Shown: positions 1-8,734 of the stretch, piece by piece
Layout of the letters: each line of letters starts with the position of its first letter
How positions within the stretch are numbered: the first letter of the stretch is position 1
NCBI GenBank assembly: GCA_032051265.1
Contig: DAMBYU010000011.1
Location: 27,166 to 91,165, forward strand
Origin: Dryocola sp032051265
GTDB lineage: Bacteria > Pseudomonadota > Gammaproteobacteria > Enterobacterales > Enterobacteriaceae
DNA: 64,000 nucleotides
Direction: 5' to 3'
Position numbers and translations under genes: made by a program
Notes under the pieces: generated by a model
Seen by the model: the letters and a program-made list of their open reading frames with translations, nothing else
What the model was told of the DNA's origin: nothing
Database searches by the model: none

Positions 1-359
1 TCCTGGGCCACGTCGAAAACGTGGTGCTTGTCGAGCCGCAGGAGTATCTGCCGTTTGTCTACCTGATGAACCATGCGTATCTGATTTTGACCGACTCCGG
101 TGGTATTCAGGAAGAAGCGCCATCGCTTGGTAAACCGGTACTGGTTATGCGGGACACCACGGAACGTCCGGAAGCGGTGAAAGCGGGAACGGTCCGCCTG
201 GTTGGCACCGATACGCAAACCATCGTCCGTGAGGTTACGCGCCTGCTGCATGATGACAATGAATATCAAATCATGAGCCGCGCGCATAACCCGTACGGGG
301 ACGGCACCGCTTGTGAACGTATTTTGACCGCACTAAAGAACAATCAGGTGAAACTATGA
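1..359 (+). CDS. wecB: UDP-N-acetylglucosamine 2-epimerase, 3' part (window edge)
   Basis: Only the last ~119 codons are present; the reading frame is open from base 3 and runs off the left edge. WecB converts UDP-GlcNAc to UDP-ManNAc in the cytoplasm, the first step towards the ManNAcA residue of enterobacterial common antigen (ECA). The visible part has the family's TDSGGIQEEAPSLGKPVLV block and the MRDTTERPEA stretch, both typical of the nucleotide-binding C-terminal domain of this GT-B-fold epimerase. The stop overlaps the wecC start (ATGA), so the two are translationally coupled. Identity rests on this strong similarity plus wecC next to it. Confidence 0.95.
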   Translation, partial: LGHVENVVLVEPQEYLPFVYLMNHAYLILTDSGGIQEEAPSLGKPVLVMRDTTERPEAVKAGTVRLVGTDTQTIVREVTRLLHDDNEYQIMSRAHNPYGDGTACERILTALKNNQVKL

Positions 360-1618
360 GTTTTTCTACCATCTCCGTTATTGGTCTTGGCTACATTGGT
401 TTACCCACGGCGGCGGCGTTCGCTTCCCGTCAGAAAAACGTAGTAGGCATCGATATCAATCAGCATGCGGTGGAGACCATTAACCGTGGCGCCATTCATA
501 TTGTTGAGCCGGAGTTGGATAAGGTCGTTAAAACGGCAGTCGAAGCGGGATTTTTGCGTGCCAGTACGCAACCTGTCGAAGCCGATGCCTATCTGATTGC
601 AGTGCCAACGCCTTTTCAGGGCGACCATGAGCCGGACATGGCTTTTGTGAAAGCCGCAGCGGAATCTATCGCGCCGGTTCTGAGAAAAGGCGCTTTAGTG
701 ATTCTGGAATCTACCTCACCGGTGGGTTCTACCGAACAAATGGCCGAATGGCTGGCAGCGCTACGCCCGGATCTCTCCTTCCCACAACAGGCGGGTGAAA
801 CGGCAGATATCAATGTCGCCTACTGCCCGGAACGTGTATTGCCAGGCCAGGTCATGGTGGAGCTGATTAAAAACGACCGTGTGATCGGCGGCATGACGCC
901 AGTTTGCTCGGCACGCGCCAGCGAGCTTTATAAGATCTTCCTTGAAGGCGAATGCGTTATTACCAACTCCCGTACGGCGGAAATGTGCAAGCTGACCGAA
1001 AACAGCTTCCGCGACGTTAACATCGCTTTTGCTAACGAGCTTTCGCTGATTTGCGCCGATCAGGGCATCAACGTATGGGAGCTTATAAACCTGGCAAATC
1101 GCCACCCGCGCGTGAATATTCTTCAGCCAGGGCCCGGTGTCGGCGGGCACTGTATCGCTGTCGATCCGTGGTTTATCGTTGCTCAGAATCCGCAGCAGGC
1201 GCGCTTGATTCGTACCGCTCGCGAAGTTAACGATGGTAAGCCGCACTGGGTGGTGAATCAGGTCAAAGCGGCCGTTGCAGATAGCCTGGCCGAAAGCGGT
1301 AAGCGCGCCAGCGAGCTGAAAATCGCCTGCTTTGGCCTGGCATTTAAACCCAACATCGACGATCTGCGCGAAAGCCCGGCGATGGAAATCGCTGAGATGA
1401 TTGCCAACTGGCACAGCGGCGAAACGCTTGTGGTCGAACCAAATATTCATCAGCTTCCGAAGAAGCTCGAAGGGCATTGCCAGCTGGTGAACCTTGACGC
1501 TGCCTTGCAGCAGGCCGATGTGCTGGTGATGCTGGTCGACCATAACGAATTTAAAGCCATCGCGGCTGAGAACATCCAGCAGCGCTGGGTTGTGGATACT
1601 AAAGGCGTCTGGCATTAA
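356..1618 (+). CDS. wecC: UDP-N-acetyl-D-mannosamine dehydrogenase
   Basis: WecC oxidises UDP-ManNAc to UDP-ManNAcA with NAD, giving the second sugar of the ECA repeat. The 420-residue length equals the E. coli enzyme. The N-terminus has the Rossmann motif GLGYIGLP, and the catalytic cysteine lies in GPGVGGHCIAVDP at residue 266. The start overlaps the wecB stop by four bases. The next gene is wecD, only 22 bp downstream. In E. coli rffG and rffH lie between wecC and wecD, so their absence here is notable (see findings). Confidence 0.97.
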   Translation: MSFSTISVIGLGYIGLPTAAAFASRQKNVVGIDINQHAVETINRGAIHIVEPELDKVVKTAVEAGFLRASTQPVEADAYLIAVPTPFQGDHEPDMAFVKAAAESIAPVLRKGALVILESTSPVGSTEQMAEWLAALRPDLSFPQQAGETADINVAYCPERVLPGQVMVELIKNDRVIGGMTPVCSARASELYKIFLEGECVITNSRTAEMCKLTENSFRDVNIAFANELSLICADQGINVWELINLANRHPRVNILQPGPGVGGHCIAVDPWFIVAQNPQQARLIRTAREVNDGKPHWVVNQVKAAVADSLAESGKRASELKIACFGLAFKPNIDDLRESPAMEIAEMIANWHSGETLVVEPNIHQLPKKLEGHCQLVNLDAALQQADVLVMLVDHNEFKAIAAENIQQRWVVDTKGVWH

Positions 1619-1640
1619 AACGCCATCCTGAGGCTAAGCT

Positions 1641-2318
1641 ATGAACGGTCCGCTTCGCGCCCGGCTTGATGCGCTTGCATGGGAAAATCAGTTCTTTGGC
1701 GTGAACAGCGCCATTGTTCGTTTTGCAGAAGACGCGCCCGAGTTGACCGCAGAACAGCTTGCGGCTTACGGACGCGTGCAGGCAAAAATTCCTGCCCACC
1801 GCACTGATTGGCTCGATGCTTTACAGCAGTTTGGCTTCCGCTTAGTTGAAGGCGAAGTCGATCTGGTGCTGCCTGTTGGCACAGAAAATGCTGCATCTTC
1901 TGTAGTTGCAAGGGAAGCTGATATTCCTGTTCTGCGTGATATGGCCGCCGGAGTTTTTACGCAAAGCCGTTTTCGCACTCCCTGGTATGAGCCTGCCGAC
2001 AGTGGTCGCTTCTATGCTCAATGGGTGGAAAATGCGGTACTGGGCAAGTTTGACCATCAGTGTCTGCTGCTGAAAAACGGCGACGAAATTCAGGGCTTCG
2101 TCAGTCTGCGACAGCTAAACGAGCGTGAAGCGCGGATTGGTTTGTTGGCGGGTCGTGGAGCAGGTGAACAGCTAATGCATGCCGCGCGCTTATGGTGTCA
2201 GCAACGCGGGCTGGCAACGCTGCGTGTAGCCACGCAGATAAGCAATACCGCGGCTTTGCGACGTTATATTCAAAGCGGTGCCACCGTAGACAGCACCGCC
2301 TTCTGGTTATACAGGTGA
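1641..2318 (+). CDS. wecD: dTDP-4-amino-4,6-dideoxygalactose N-acetyltransferase
   Basis: WecD (RffC) is a GNAT-fold enzyme that acetylates dTDP-Fuc4N to dTDP-Fuc4NAc, the third ECA sugar donor. The 225-residue product matches the E. coli protein (224) through WENxFFGVNSAIVR near the N-terminus, EGEVDL, FDHQCL and the acetyl-CoA loop LLAGRGAGEQLM, and ends in the family's WLYR. The gene looks intact at both ends although its usual upstream neighbours rffGH are missing. wecE follows after 4 bp. Confidence 0.95.
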   Translation: MNGPLRARLDALAWENQFFGVNSAIVRFAEDAPELTAEQLAAYGRVQAKIPAHRTDWLDALQQFGFRLVEGEVDLVLPVGTENAASSVVAREADIPVLRDMAAGVFTQSRFRTPWYEPADSGRFYAQWVENAVLGKFDHQCLLLKNGDEIQGFVSLRQLNEREARIGLLAGRGAGEQLMHAARLWCQQRGLATLRVATQISNTAALRRYIQSGATVDSTAFWLYR

Positions 2319-2322
2319 AAAA

Positions 2323-3453
2323 ATGATCCCATTTAATGCTCCGCCGGTAGTAGGTACGGAAGTCGAATATATGCAGGCTGCGATGGGGAGCGGCAAGCTC
2401 TGCGGCGATGGCGGTTTTACACGTCGCTGCCAGCAATGGATGGAACAGCGCTTCGGCAGCAAAAAAGTGCTGCTTACGCCATCCTGCACGGCCTCGCTGG
2501 AAATGGCTGCGCTATTGCTGGATATCAAGCCTGGTGATGAAGTCATCATGCCGAGCTATACCTTTGTTTCAACTGCGAACGCCTTTGTGCTGCGCGGCGC
2601 AAAAGTCGTGTTTGTCGATGTGCGTCCGGACACCATGAATATCGACGAAACGTTGATTGAAGCGGCAATTACCGAAAACACGCGCGCTATCGTACCGGTT
2701 CACTACGCGGGCGTCGCCTGTGAAATGGACACCATCATGGCGCTGGCGAAAAAGCACGATCTGTTTGTGGTAGAAGATGCCGCGCAGGGCGTGATGTCGA
2801 CTTACAAAGGCCGCGCGCTGGGTTCTATCGGCCATATTGGCTGCTTCAGCTTCCATGAAACCAAAAACTATACCGCGGGCGGCGAAGGCGGCGCGACGCT
2901 GATTAACGATCCTTCGCTGATTGAGCGCGCGGAGATTATCCGTGAAAAGGGCACTAACCGCAGTCAGTTTTTCCGCGGGCAGGTAGATAAATATACCTGG
3001 CGCGACATTGGTTCGAGCTATCTGATGGCTGATTTGCAGGCTGCCTATTTATGGGCACAGCTCGAAGCCGCTGAGAAGATTAACCAGCAGCGCCTCAGTC
3101 TCTGGCAGGCTTACCATGACGCGTTGGCCCCGCTGGCGCGTGCGGGCCGTATCGAACTGCCTTTGGTCCCGACAGATTGCGTGCAGAATGCTCACATGTT
3201 CTACATCAAGCTGCGCGACATGGAAGATCGTACCGCACTGATTTCGTATCTTAAAGAAGCTGAAATCATGGCCGTGTTCCACTATATTCCGCTTCATGCC
3301 TGCCCGGCCGGCGAGAAGTTTGGTTACTTCCACGGCGAAGACCGCTTCACGACCAAAGAGAGCGAGCGTCTGCTGCGCCTGCCGCTGTTCTATAACCTTT
3401 CTGTGGTTAATCAACGTGCTGTTATTAATACGTTGTTAAGCTACCTTTCCTGA
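2323..3453 (+). CDS. wecE: dTDP-4-amino-4,6-dideoxygalactose transaminase
   Basis: WecE (RffA) is a PLP-dependent sugar aminotransferase of the DegT/DnrJ/EryC1/StrS family. It makes dTDP-Fuc4N from the 4-keto-6-deoxyglucose nucleotide and glutamate. The 376 residues show the PLP lysine in SFHETKNYTAGGEGG, and the cofactor-binding VVEDAAQG and MPSYTFVSTANAF blocks. Its substrate normally comes from RffH and RffG; with these genes absent from the operon, the substrate must come from paralogues elsewhere, probably rmlA and rmlB of an O-antigen locus (inference). It lies one base before wzxE. Confidence 0.96.
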   Translation: MIPFNAPPVVGTEVEYMQAAMGSGKLCGDGGFTRRCQQWMEQRFGSKKVLLTPSCTASLEMAALLLDIKPGDEVIMPSYTFVSTANAFVLRGAKVVFVDVRPDTMNIDETLIEAAITENTRAIVPVHYAGVACEMDTIMALAKKHDLFVVEDAAQGVMSTYKGRALGSIGHIGCFSFHETKNYTAGGEGGATLINDPSLIERAEIIREKGTNRSQFFRGQVDKYTWRDIGSSYLMADLQAAYLWAQLEAAEKINQQRLSLWQAYHDALAPLARAGRIELPLVPTDCVQNAHMFYIKLRDMEDRTALISYLKEAEIMAVFHYIPLHACPAGEKFGYFHGEDRFTTKESERLLRLPLFYNLSVVNQRAVINTLLSYLS

Positions 3454-3454
3454 T

Positions 3455-4705
3455 ATGTCGCTGGCTAAAGCCTCAGTGTGGACCGCCGGGTCCACGCTGG
3501 TAAAAATTGCGGCCGGTCTGCTGGTGGTAAAACTTCTGGCGGTGGCGTTTGGCCCGAGCGGCGTAGGGCTTGCGGGCAACTTTCGTCAGATGGTCACCGT
3601 ACTGGGCGTGCTGGCGGGAGCCGGTATCTTCAACGGCGTGACCAAATACGTCGCCCAGTATCATGACGACCCGCAAGAGCTTCGCAAAGTTATCGGCACG
3701 TCCTCTGCGATGGTATTAGGATTCTCAACCCTGCTGGCGGTTGTTTTTGTCGTGGCGGCGAAACCGATCTGCATTGGGCTGTTTGGTCACGACCATTATC
3801 AGGGCCTGGTACGGCTGGTGGCGCTGGTGCAAATGGGCATCGCCTGGGCGAACCTGTCGCTGGCTATCATGAAAGGCTTCCGGGATGCGGCTGGCAATGC
3901 GCTGGCGTTGATCGGCGGCAGCTTTATCGGCGTTATCGCTTACTATCTTTGCTATCGCTTAGGTGGCTATCAGGGCGCGCTGCTTGGTCTGGCGCTGGTG
4001 CCGGCGCTGGTGCTTATCCCCGCAGGCTTTATGCTGGTACGACGCGAGCATATCCCGCTGGGCTACCTGAAACCGCAGTGGGACAAGGTCTACGCCAGCA
4101 GCCTGGGTAAATTTACGCTCATGGCGTTGATCACCTCCGTCACGCTGCCCGTTGCTTACGTGATGATGCGTAACCTGCTCGCCGGACATTATAGCTGGGA
4201 TGAGGTAGGGATCTGGCAGGGCGTCAGCAGTATTTCAGATGCCTACCTCCAGTTCATTACCGCGTCGTTCAGCGTCTACCTGCTGCCGACCTTATCAAGA
4301 CTTACGGCAAAGCAGGACATCTCTCGCGAAATCGTACGTTCGCTTAAGTTTGTGCTGCCAGCGGTGGCCGTCGCCAGCTTTACCGTGTGGCTACTGCGTG
4401 ACTTTGCCATCTGGCTGCTGTTCTCACCTAAGTTTATCGCCATGCGCGATCTGTTTGCCTGGCAGCTGGTGGGCGACGTGCTGAAGGTGGGGGCGTATGT
4501 TTTCGGCTATTTAGTCATCGCTAAAGCCTCGCTGCGCTTTTATATTTTGACTGAAATCAGCCAGTTTGCTTTATTAACCGGCTTTTCACGCTGGCTGATC
4601 CCAGCCCATGGCGCACTGGGCGCCGCGCAGGCCTATATGGCGACGTATATTGTTTATTTCGCGCTCTGCTGTGGCGTGTTTCTTATTTATCGTAGACGAG
4701 CATGA
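3455..4705 (+). CDS. wzxE: ECA lipid III flippase
   Basis: WzxE is an inner-membrane MOP/PST-family flippase that moves the undecaprenyl-linked ECA trisaccharide (lipid III) to the periplasmic face. The 416-residue protein has around a dozen hydrophobic segments and the N-terminal pattern MSLAKASVWTAGSTLVKIAAG shared with E. coli WzxE. It starts one base after wecE and its end overlaps the wecF start, inside the continuous ECA operon. No irregularity is visible. Confidence 0.94.
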   Translation: MSLAKASVWTAGSTLVKIAAGLLVVKLLAVAFGPSGVGLAGNFRQMVTVLGVLAGAGIFNGVTKYVAQYHDDPQELRKVIGTSSAMVLGFSTLLAVVFVVAAKPICIGLFGHDHYQGLVRLVALVQMGIAWANLSLAIMKGFRDAAGNALALIGGSFIGVIAYYLCYRLGGYQGALLGLALVPALVLIPAGFMLVRREHIPLGYLKPQWDKVYASSLGKFTLMALITSVTLPVAYVMMRNLLAGHYSWDEVGIWQGVSSISDAYLQFITASFSVYLLPTLSRLTAKQDISREIVRSLKFVLPAVAVASFTVWLLRDFAIWLLFSPKFIAMRDLFAWQLVGDVLKVGAYVFGYLVIAKASLRFYILTEISQFALLTGFSRWLIPAHGALGAAQAYMATYIVYFALCCGVFLIYRRRA

Positions 4706-5781
4706 CGACACTGATTCACGTACTGGGATCGGATATCCCGCATCATAACCAGACGGTACTGCGTTTTTTCAACGACGCTTTAGCCGCCTCGTATCCGCAC
4801 GCGCGCAATTTTTTGGTGGTTTCAACGGACAGCGCTTTGCCATCTGCTTTTCCTGAACTTGCGATTACGCTCTTTCCGTCGAAAAAAGCGCTGGCCAGGG
4901 CGGTGATTGAAAAAGCTCGCGCAGATCGCCTGCAGCGGTTTTTCTTCCACGGCCAGTTTAATAGCTCGCTGTGGATTGCCTTACTGACTGGCGGTCTGAG
5001 GCCTGCGCAGGTGAGCTGGCATATCTGGGGGGCAGATTTGTATGAAGCCTCGAAAAGCCTCAAGTTCCGTCTCTTTTACCTGCTGCGTCGTATCGCTCAG
5101 GGGCGCGTTGGCCGGGTATTCGCCACGCGCGGCGATCTTAATTATCTCCAGCAGCGCCATCCGCGCGTGCCCGGTGAGTTGTTGTATTTCCCGACGCGTA
5201 TGGATCCCACGCTCAATGTAATGAGCGGCGAAGAAAAGACGGGCGGTAAGCTCACTGTACTGGTCGGAAATTCCGGCGATCGCAGCAATCAGCATATCGC
5301 CGCGTTGCAGGCGATCCACGCTCAGTTCGGTGACAGCGTGCGTGTCGTGGTGCCAATGGGTTACCCGCTGAATAACAGCGCTTATATCAACGAAGTGCAG
5401 CAGGCGGGCAGCGCTTTATTCAACAAAGAAAACCTGCAGATCCTGACCGAAAAAATCGAATTTAACGACTACCTTGCGCTGCTGCGCCAGTGTGATTTGG
5501 GCTATTTCATTTTTGACCGGCAGCAGGGCATCGGAACGCTTTGCCTGCTGATTCAGGCAGGCATTCCGTGCGTGTTGAGCCGTAAGAACCCGTTCTGGCA
5601 GGATATGGTTGAACAGCATGTCCCCGTGCTTTTCACCGGCGATCCGCTGGATGAAACGGTCGTGCGTGAAGCACAGCGCCAGCTACGCTTATTAGATAAA
5701 CAGCAGATCGCCTTTTTCAATCCCAACTACCTTGACGGCTGGCACCAGGCGTTAGTCATCGCATCAGGAGAAACCGCATGA
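4702..5781 (+). CDS. wecF: dTDP-N-acetylfucosamine:lipid II N-acetylfucosaminyltransferase
   Basis: WecF (RffT) is a GT56-family glycosyltransferase at the cytoplasmic face of the inner membrane. It adds Fuc4NAc to ECA lipid II to complete the trisaccharide. The 359-residue product begins MTTLIHVLGSDIPHHN and carries the family's WHIWGADLYE and LVGNSGDRSNQHI stretches, the latter in the nucleotide-binding half. It overlaps wzxE and wzyE by ATGA at both ends, consistent with coupled translation. Confidence 0.95.
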   Translation: MTTLIHVLGSDIPHHNQTVLRFFNDALAASYPHARNFLVVSTDSALPSAFPELAITLFPSKKALARAVIEKARADRLQRFFFHGQFNSSLWIALLTGGLRPAQVSWHIWGADLYEASKSLKFRLFYLLRRIAQGRVGRVFATRGDLNYLQQRHPRVPGELLYFPTRMDPTLNVMSGEEKTGGKLTVLVGNSGDRSNQHIAALQAIHAQFGDSVRVVVPMGYPLNNSAYINEVQQAGSALFNKENLQILTEKIEFNDYLALLRQCDLGYFIFDRQQGIGTLCLLIQAGIPCVLSRKNPFWQDMVEQHVPVLFTGDPLDETVVREAQRQLRLLDKQQIAFFNPNYLDGWHQALVIASGETA

Positions 5782-7133
5782 GTTTGCTGCAATTTGGCGG
5801 TCTGTTTGTGGTGTGGTTTGTATCCGTGCTGTTTATCGGCCTGCTGACATATCAGGAGTTCCGCAAGGTACGCTTCAACTTTAACGTCTTCTTCTCGTTA
5901 CTTTATCTGCTGACCTTTTTCTTCGGCTTCCCATTCACCTGCACGCTGGTCTTCCGGTTTGGGGTGAGCGTTGTTCCTGCGGATGTATTGCTGCAGGCGC
6001 AGCTAGCGGCGACCTGCTTCTACGGTATTTATTACGTCGCCTATAAAACGCGTTTGCGGGCGAAACAGCTGACCACTACCGAGCGCCGTCCGTTATTCAC
6101 CATGAATCGCGTCGAAACCCACCTTACCTGGGTAATGCTGGCGCTGGTTGCGCTGGTGAGCGTTGGCGTCTTCTTTATGCACAACGGCTTTTTGCTGTTT
6201 AAGCTGCACTCTTATAGCCAGATATTCTCCAGCGAAGTTTCAGGCGTCGCGCTTAAGCGCTTCTTCTACTTCTTTATCCCGGCGATGCTGGTGGTTTACT
6301 TCCTTAAGCAGGATGGTCGTGCGTGGATGTTCTTTCTGGTCAGCACCGTGGCGTTTGGCCTACTGACTTATATGATAGTTGGCGGCACGCGCGCCAATAT
6401 CATTATCGCGTTCGCCATCTTCCTGTTTATCGGCATTATTCGCGGCTGGATTTCCCTGTGGATGCTGGCGGCGGCCGGGGTATTCGGCATTGTGGGCATG
6501 TTCTGGCTGGCGCTGAAACGCTACGGACTGAATGTAAGCGGCGACGAGGCTTTTTATACCTTCCTGTACCTGACACGCGATACGTTCTCGCCGTGGGAAA
6601 ATCTGGCTTTACTGCTGCAAAACTACGACAAAATCGAGTTCCAGGGGCTGGCGCCTATTGTGCGTGACTTCTACGTGTTTATTCCAACCTGGGTATGGCC
6701 GGATCGGCCGGGTATTGTGCTTAACAGCGCTAACTACTTCACCTGGGAGATCCTGAATAACCACTCGGGGCTGGCGATATCCCCAACGCTTATCGGCTCG
6801 CTGGTTGTGATGGGCGGCGTGTGGTTTATCCTGCCAGGCGCGGTTGCGGTTGGCCTGATTATCAAATGGTTCGACTGGTTGTATGAACTGGGCAACCGGG
6901 AAAGCAATCGCTATAAAGCCGCCATCCTGCATAGCTTCTGCTTCGGTGCGATTTTTAACATGATAGTTCTGGCCCGTGAAGGCGTGGACTCCTTTGTCTC
7001 CCGCGTCGTTTTCTTCATGATGGTATTCGGCATTTGTCTTCTGCTGGCCAAGCTTCTTTACTGGTTATTTGACGGTGCGGGTTTGATACATCAGCGTCTG
7101 CGGCGCATGCCGGGCGTGGAAGCCGGAGCCTGA
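5778..7133 (+). CDS. wzyE: ECA polysaccharide polymerase
   Basis: WzyE is the polytopic inner-membrane polymerase that joins ECA repeat units in the periplasm, working with WzxE and the chain-length regulator WzzE (upstream of this window). The 451 residues contain about eleven hydrophobic segments and a long soluble loop around residues 235-330 with FYTFLYLTRDTFSPWENLALLL. Length and sequence pattern match E. coli WzyE. It overlaps wecF by ATGA and precedes wecG by 19 bp. Confidence 0.94.
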   Translation: MSLLQFGGLFVVWFVSVLFIGLLTYQEFRKVRFNFNVFFSLLYLLTFFFGFPFTCTLVFRFGVSVVPADVLLQAQLAATCFYGIYYVAYKTRLRAKQLTTTERRPLFTMNRVETHLTWVMLALVALVSVGVFFMHNGFLLFKLHSYSQIFSSEVSGVALKRFFYFFIPAMLVVYFLKQDGRAWMFFLVSTVAFGLLTYMIVGGTRANIIIAFAIFLFIGIIRGWISLWMLAAAGVFGIVGMFWLALKRYGLNVSGDEAFYTFLYLTRDTFSPWENLALLLQNYDKIEFQGLAPIVRDFYVFIPTWVWPDRPGIVLNSANYFTWEILNNHSGLAISPTLIGSLVVMGGVWFILPGAVAVGLIIKWFDWLYELGNRESNRYKAAILHSFCFGAIFNMIVLAREGVDSFVSRVVFFMMVFGICLLLAKLLYWLFDGAGLIHQRLRRMPGVEAGA

Positions 7134-7152
7134 TCGCATGATAAGGAACAAT

Positions 7153-7893
7153 ATGAACGAGTCGATCTCTGCACCTGGCTACACCATCCGTGGCCTGCAA
7201 CTGCTGGGCTGGCGTGATATGCAGCATGCGCTGGACTATCTCTATGCTGACGGCTCGCTGAGGACGGGAACCCTGGTGGCGATCAACGCCGAGAAGGTCC
7301 TGACGGCGGAACGCGATGGTGAAATTCGCGAGCTCATTGACGCGGCAGAGTTTAAATACGCTGACGGCATAAGCGTCGTGCGTTCAATTCGGAAAAAGTA
7401 TCCTGCGGCGCAGGTGTCGCGTGTGCCGGGGGCTGACCTTTGGGAAGCGCTGATGGAAAAAGCCGGGCGCGAGAGTACGCCGGTCTTTCTGATTGGCGGC
7501 AAGCCTGAGATTCTGGCCCAGACGGAAGCGAAACTGCGCAAGCTTTGGAACGTAAACATCGTGGGCAGCCAGGACGGCTACTTTAAAGCGGAAGAGCGGC
7601 AGGCAATGTTTGAGCGCATTCGTGACAGCGGCGCGGCGATGGTGACCGTGGCGATGGGGTCACCGCGCCAGGAGATCCTAATGCGTGACTGCCGCAAAGT
7701 TTATCCGCAGGCTCTGTATATGGGCGTTGGCGGCACCTACGATGTCTTTACCGGTCATGTTAAACGCGCGCCGAAGATCTGGCAGAAGCTGGGCCTGGAG
7801 TGGCTTTACCGGTTGTTGTCCCAACCGAGTCGCCTGGGCCGCCAGCTCAAGCTGCTGCGCTACCTGGCATGGCATTACACCGGCCGCCTTTAA
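7153..7893 (+). CDS. wecG: UDP-N-acetyl-D-mannosaminuronic acid transferase
   Basis: WecG (RffM) is a GT26-family (WecG/TagA/CpsF) transferase that adds ManNAcA to GlcNAc-PP-undecaprenol, making ECA lipid II. I chose the ATG at 7153 rather than the in-frame ATG at 7138 because AGGA lies five bases upstream and the resulting 246-residue length matches E. coli. Family blocks include GTLVAINAEK, FKYADGISVVRS, AMGSPRQE and MGVGGTYDVFTGHVKRAP. It is the last gene of the ECA operon and is followed by a strong terminator. The yifK gene that follows in E. coli is missing. Confidence 0.95.
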   Translation: MNESISAPGYTIRGLQLLGWRDMQHALDYLYADGSLRTGTLVAINAEKVLTAERDGEIRELIDAAEFKYADGISVVRSIRKKYPAAQVSRVPGADLWEALMEKAGRESTPVFLIGGKPEILAQTEAKLRKLWNVNIVGSQDGYFKAEERQAMFERIRDSGAAMVTVAMGSPRQEILMRDCRKVYPQALYMGVGGTYDVFTGHVKRAPKIWQKLGLEWLYRLLSQPSRLGRQLKLLRYLAWHYTGRL

Positions 7894-7897
7894 AGTT

Positions 7898-7925
7898 AAA
7901 AACGCGCTCACTCGGGCGCGTTTTT
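7898..7925 (+). terminator. Rho-independent terminator of the ECA operon
   Basis: A GC-rich stem (ACGCGC / GCGCGT) is flanked by five A's on the left and a run of T's on the right. It starts five bases after the wecG stop, so it separates the ECA operon from the tRNA operon. Confidence 0.88.
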
Positions 7926-8051
7926 ATTTTGCAACGGATGCTGCTTTATAAGGTTTTTGCCTGAATAAAAAGCTGGTCCGCTAAAATATGCACGTATTAG
8001 CAGCGGACTGCACAAAGCGTAACCAAACGCGCATTTTATTGAAATAAGCAC

Positions 8052-8080
8052 TAGACAGCTGAGCATGAAGCCCGTAATAT
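8052..8080 (+). promoter_or_regulatory. Promoter of the argX-hisR-leuT-proM tRNA operon
   Basis: TAGACA (8052-8057) and TAATAT (8075-8080) are 17 bp apart and are followed by a C-rich discriminator (CCGACCCCGC), the kind seen at stringently controlled stable-RNA promoters. The expected start is near 8087, about 15 bp before the first tRNA. In E. coli yifK precedes these tRNAs; that gene is absent here, so this is the only obvious promoter. Confidence 0.7.
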
Positions 8081-8101
8081 CCGACCCCGCAACGGCGCTA
8101 C

Positions 8102-8178
<77 letters not shown>

Positions 8179-8238
8179 TTTAAATAATGGCGCTAGAGCT
8201 GCGGTGGTAATTAACGTACCGCGTGAAAGATTTACAGT

Positions 8239-8315
8239 GGTGGCTATAGCTCAGTTGGTAGAGCCCTGGATTGTGATTCCAGTTGTCGTGGGTTCGAGTC
8301 CCATTAGCCACCCCA
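8239..8315 (+). tRNA. hisR: tRNA-His (anticodon GTG)
   Basis: The 77-nt gene includes the extra G at position -1 that marks tRNA-His, opposite C73, with acceptor GTGGCTA / TAGCCAC and anticodon GTG in the loop ATTGTGATT. The CCA end is encoded. It is the second tRNA of the cluster, 60 bp after tRNA-Arg. Confidence 0.97.
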
Positions 8316-8334
8316 TTAATTTAGTGGTTATGAT

Positions 8335-8421
8335 GCGAAGGTGGCGGAATTGGTAGACGCGCTAGCTTCAGGTGTTAGTGTTCTTACGGACGTGAGGGTT
8401 CAAGTCCCTCTCTTCGCACCA
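8335..8421 (+). tRNA. leuT: tRNA-Leu (anticodon CAG)
   Basis: This 87-nt type II tRNA has a long variable arm (TGTTCTTACGGACGT), acceptor GCGAAGG / CTTCGC, anticodon loop TTCAGGT (CAG) and an encoded CCA. It lies 19 bp after tRNA-His. Confidence 0.97.
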
Positions 8422-8467
8422 ATCATCTAAATTAAGCAAGAGTCTGAAAAAAGTAAAAGCAGTATTT

Positions 8468-8544
8468 CGGCGAGTAGCGCAGCTTGGTAGCGCAACTGGT
8501 TTGGGACCAGTGGGTCGGAGGTTCGAATCCTCTCTCGCCGACCA
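8468..8544 (+). tRNA. proM: tRNA-Pro (anticodon TGG)
   Basis: The 77-nt tRNA has acceptor CGGCGAG / CTCGCCG, anticodon loop TTTGGGA (TGG) and encoded ACCA. It is the last tRNA of the cluster and is followed directly by a terminator. Confidence 0.97.
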
Positions 8545-8551
8545 CATTCAG

Positions 8552-8580
8552 AAAAGGCCAGCTTTCGAGCTGGCCTTTTT
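8552..8580 (+). terminator. Terminator of the tRNA operon
   Basis: A perfect 10-bp stem AAGGCCAGCT / AGCTGGCCTT with a TTCG loop is followed by TTTTT, starting eight bases after tRNA-Pro. Confidence 0.92.
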
Positions 8581-8734
8581 GCATCTGTAGCTCACAGAGG
8601 ATGAGAAGCTCCGGGGCAGGGAGGTTCGAGCCGAGCGCAGCGAGACAACGTTGCTCACGCAACGGCCCGTAGGGCTTTTTTTGAATGTGGTCTGGATAAG
8701 CTTAAGCGCCATTCCCCAGGCCTTGCCAGCCTGC
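8581..8734. other. Gene-free segment downstream of proM
   Basis: No credible protein gene is seen here. The stretch holds a T-arm-like GGAGGTTCGA near 8620, a short inverted repeat CGTTGC-TCAC-GCAACG and GCCC-GTA-GGGC followed by seven T's (8665-8682). It may be a remnant of an earlier event at the tRNA-Pro 3' end or simply a second weak terminator. The E. coli genes aslB and aslA, expected between proM and hemY, are absent. Confidence 0.5.

Noticed and set aside
761..1615. 284-codon open frame antisense to wecC
   Set aside because: Shadow of wecC with no family features.
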